Positions 22,262-23,114 of a stretch of DNA of 23,114 bases are shown piece by piece (within the stretch, counting starts at the first letter, position 1; each line of letters starts with the position of its first letter). Under the pieces are notes generated by a model, which saw only the letters and a list, made by a program, of their open reading frames with translations, did not search any database and was not told where the DNA came from. A program made the position numbers and the translations under genes. Source of the DNA: Bacteriovoracaceae bacterium (lineage in GTDB: Bacteria > Bdellovibrionota > Bacteriovoracia > Bacteriovoracales > Bacteriovoracaceae); NCBI GenBank assembly GCA_947448095.1, contig CANFNN010000010.1, positions 1 to 23,114 on the forward strand, written 5' to 3'.

Positions 22262-23050
22262 TTAAGGTTGGTAGGGAAAAAGAAATTCGAGAACAGTCGG
22301 TAAACGCATGGCCCAAAATTTTTCTTCATGAGCTGCGCCCTCTTGAATGTCTGCATAAAGATTGTCACCTTGCCGGAAACCTCGTTTCACTAAAACATGA
22401 AAAAGATCGACTACGTTTTGAGGTTCCTCACCTCCCACAGTTCCACTATCAATATAGATTTTGCGCGGCAATTGAGAACCATATTGGTAAGAGGACAAAA
22501 TCGAGCGGTCATTGACCCAGATGGAGGGTGACAATGCAGCAACCAGCCCAAAGGTCTCGGGCCGCTTTAGACCTGCATGCAAGGAAATCAATCCGCCTAA
22601 AGATGAGCCCATAATGCCAGTCAATTTAGAATTGATCTCAGTTCTAAAAGCAAGATCAATTTGGGGCTTGATCGTCTCTACAATATATTGCAGATACTCA
22701 TCTCCCCTATTCTCTGGGATATATTCATCCATTCTTTCAGAGGTGTTATCAATCGCTACCACAATGATCGGTGTGATCACTTTTTTCTCAATCAGATAAT
22801 TGAGTGTCGCCAGAGCGTTCCAAGTTTGACCAAGAAAAGCTCTTTGAGGATCAAAAAGGTTTTGTCCATCATGCACATAGAGAACAGGGTATTTAGCGTG
22901 GCCCTGTTTATAGCCGGCCGGAAGATAAACGTAGAGGTCTCTGACTTCAGTAGAATAAGGAGCGACAACCGAATGTTTGAATAATTGAAAATGACCCTGC
23001 GCTATAGCTTGAAAGGAAAGAAGCCAGAATCCTAACCAAAGTAATTTCAT
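22262..23050 (-). CDS. Secreted alpha/beta-hydrolase esterase (esterase D / Fes-like)
   Basis: The 262-residue protein has a signal peptide (MKLLWLGFWLLSFQAIA|QG) and the fold of the putative esterase family PF00756. It shows LYVYLPAGYK, YPVLYVHDGQNLFD (oxyanion region), the nucleophile elbow GSSLGG with S150, and a late H241 in EGAAHEEKFW; D201 or a nearby acid would complete the triad. Relatives include enterochelin esterases, feruloyl esterases and S-formylglutathione hydrolases. The signal peptide favours a periplasmic or secreted esterase of unknown substrate. The ATG has AAGGG immediately before it, too close for normal spacing. A possible preceding gene ends 3 bases upstream. Confidence 0.9.
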   Translation of the reverse strand: MKLLWLGFWLLSFQAIAQGHFQLFKHSVVAPYSTEVRDLYVYLPAGYKQGHAKYPVLYVHDGQNLFDPQRAFLGQTWNALATLNYLIEKKVITPIIVVAIDNTSERMDEYIPENRGDEYLQYIVETIKPQIDLAFRTEINSKLTGIMGSSLGGLISLHAGLKRPETFGLVAALSPSIWVNDRSILSSYQYGSQLPRKIYIDSGTVGGEEPQNVVDLFHVLVKRGFRQGDNLYADIQEGAAHEEKFWAMRLPTVLEFLFPYQP

Positions 23051-23053
23051 CCC

Positions 23054-23114
23054 TTAAAGATGCCCAAAACGGTGGTGGCTGACAACCAGATCTTTAGAAT
23101 ATCTCTTGTTCAAA
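23054..23114 (-). CDS. Possible C-terminal end of an upstream gene (partial)
   Basis: One minus-strand frame is open from the right edge to a TAA at 23056-23054, giving a short protein-like tail (LNKRYSKDLVVSHHRFGHL). The stop is 3 bases from the esterase ATG, as in a tight operon. With about 19 codons visible it cannot be identified or confirmed. Confidence 0.25.
   Translation of the reverse strand, partial: LNKRYSKDLVVSHHRFGHL

Noticed and set aside
1..23114. CRISPR arrays, tRNA or rRNA genes, insertion sequences and attachment sites
   Set aside because: I looked for regularly spaced repeats, cloverleaf-type sequences, transposase-like ORFs with terminal repeats and integrase genes, and found none.

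Overview
The window is an AT-rich stretch (about 40% G+C by eye) of a gene-dense bacterial chromosome. It encodes many exported hydrolases, a degenerate HD-GYP-like protein, a PAS/GAF histidine kinase and several small exported proteins of no recognised family. That mix resembles predatory Bdellovibrionota, perhaps the Bacteriovorax/Peredibacter side. This assignment is an inference from family content; no rRNA or other phylogenetic marker lies in the window. I see no insertion sequence, phage gene, integrase, tRNA, rRNA or CRISPR array, so it reads as ordinary chromosome rather than a mobile island.

Left part (1-7.2 kb): a truncated ABC-F ATPase gene on the minus strand has an unusual leader containing a 10-codon ORF and alternative hairpins. 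It is divergent from a 619-residue exported protein of unknown function. Next comes a minus-strand cluster with overlapping genes: GIY-YIG protein, acyltransferase, HD-GYP-like protein and a YgiQ-type radical SAM protein. The ribosome-rescue hydrolase gene arfB starts only 18 bases from the GIY-YIG gene, in the opposite direction.

Middle (7.2-13.9 kb): a minus-strand series runs umuD, umuC, three-PAS/GAF histidine kinase, single-domain response regulator, ArsC/YffB-like reductase, M32 carboxypeptidase and a zinc-ribbon protein. umuD and the response regulator each show a good promoter ending about 7 bases before the ATG and no Shine-Dalgarno, which suggests leaderless mRNAs. The UmuD homologue is short and lacks the lysine of the self-cleavage dyad.

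Right part (14-23.1 kb): an exported beta-propeller-like protein and an exported papain-like cysteine peptidase face folE (GTP cyclohydrolase I). folE has a start-codon hairpin and is preceded by an unreported 46-codon gene and by a terminator-ended untranslated RNA or attenuator. Then follow a 57-residue exported peptide, a secreted HExxHxxGxxH metallopeptidase, a two-CBS protein, a possible 51-residue ORF, an OPT-family oligopeptide transporter, a stand-alone Lrp/AsnC-type (RAM) domain protein with 14 tryptophans in 89 residues, a secreted protein-glutaminase-like enzyme and a secreted alpha/beta-hydrolase esterase.

Taken together, the exported peptidases, deamidase and esterase, the OPT peptide importer and the cytosolic M32 carboxypeptidase fit a proteolytic, peptide-consuming lifestyle. 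The most unusual items are the tryptophan-saturated RAM protein, the ABC-F leader, the UmuD'-like protein and the untranslated region upstream of folE.
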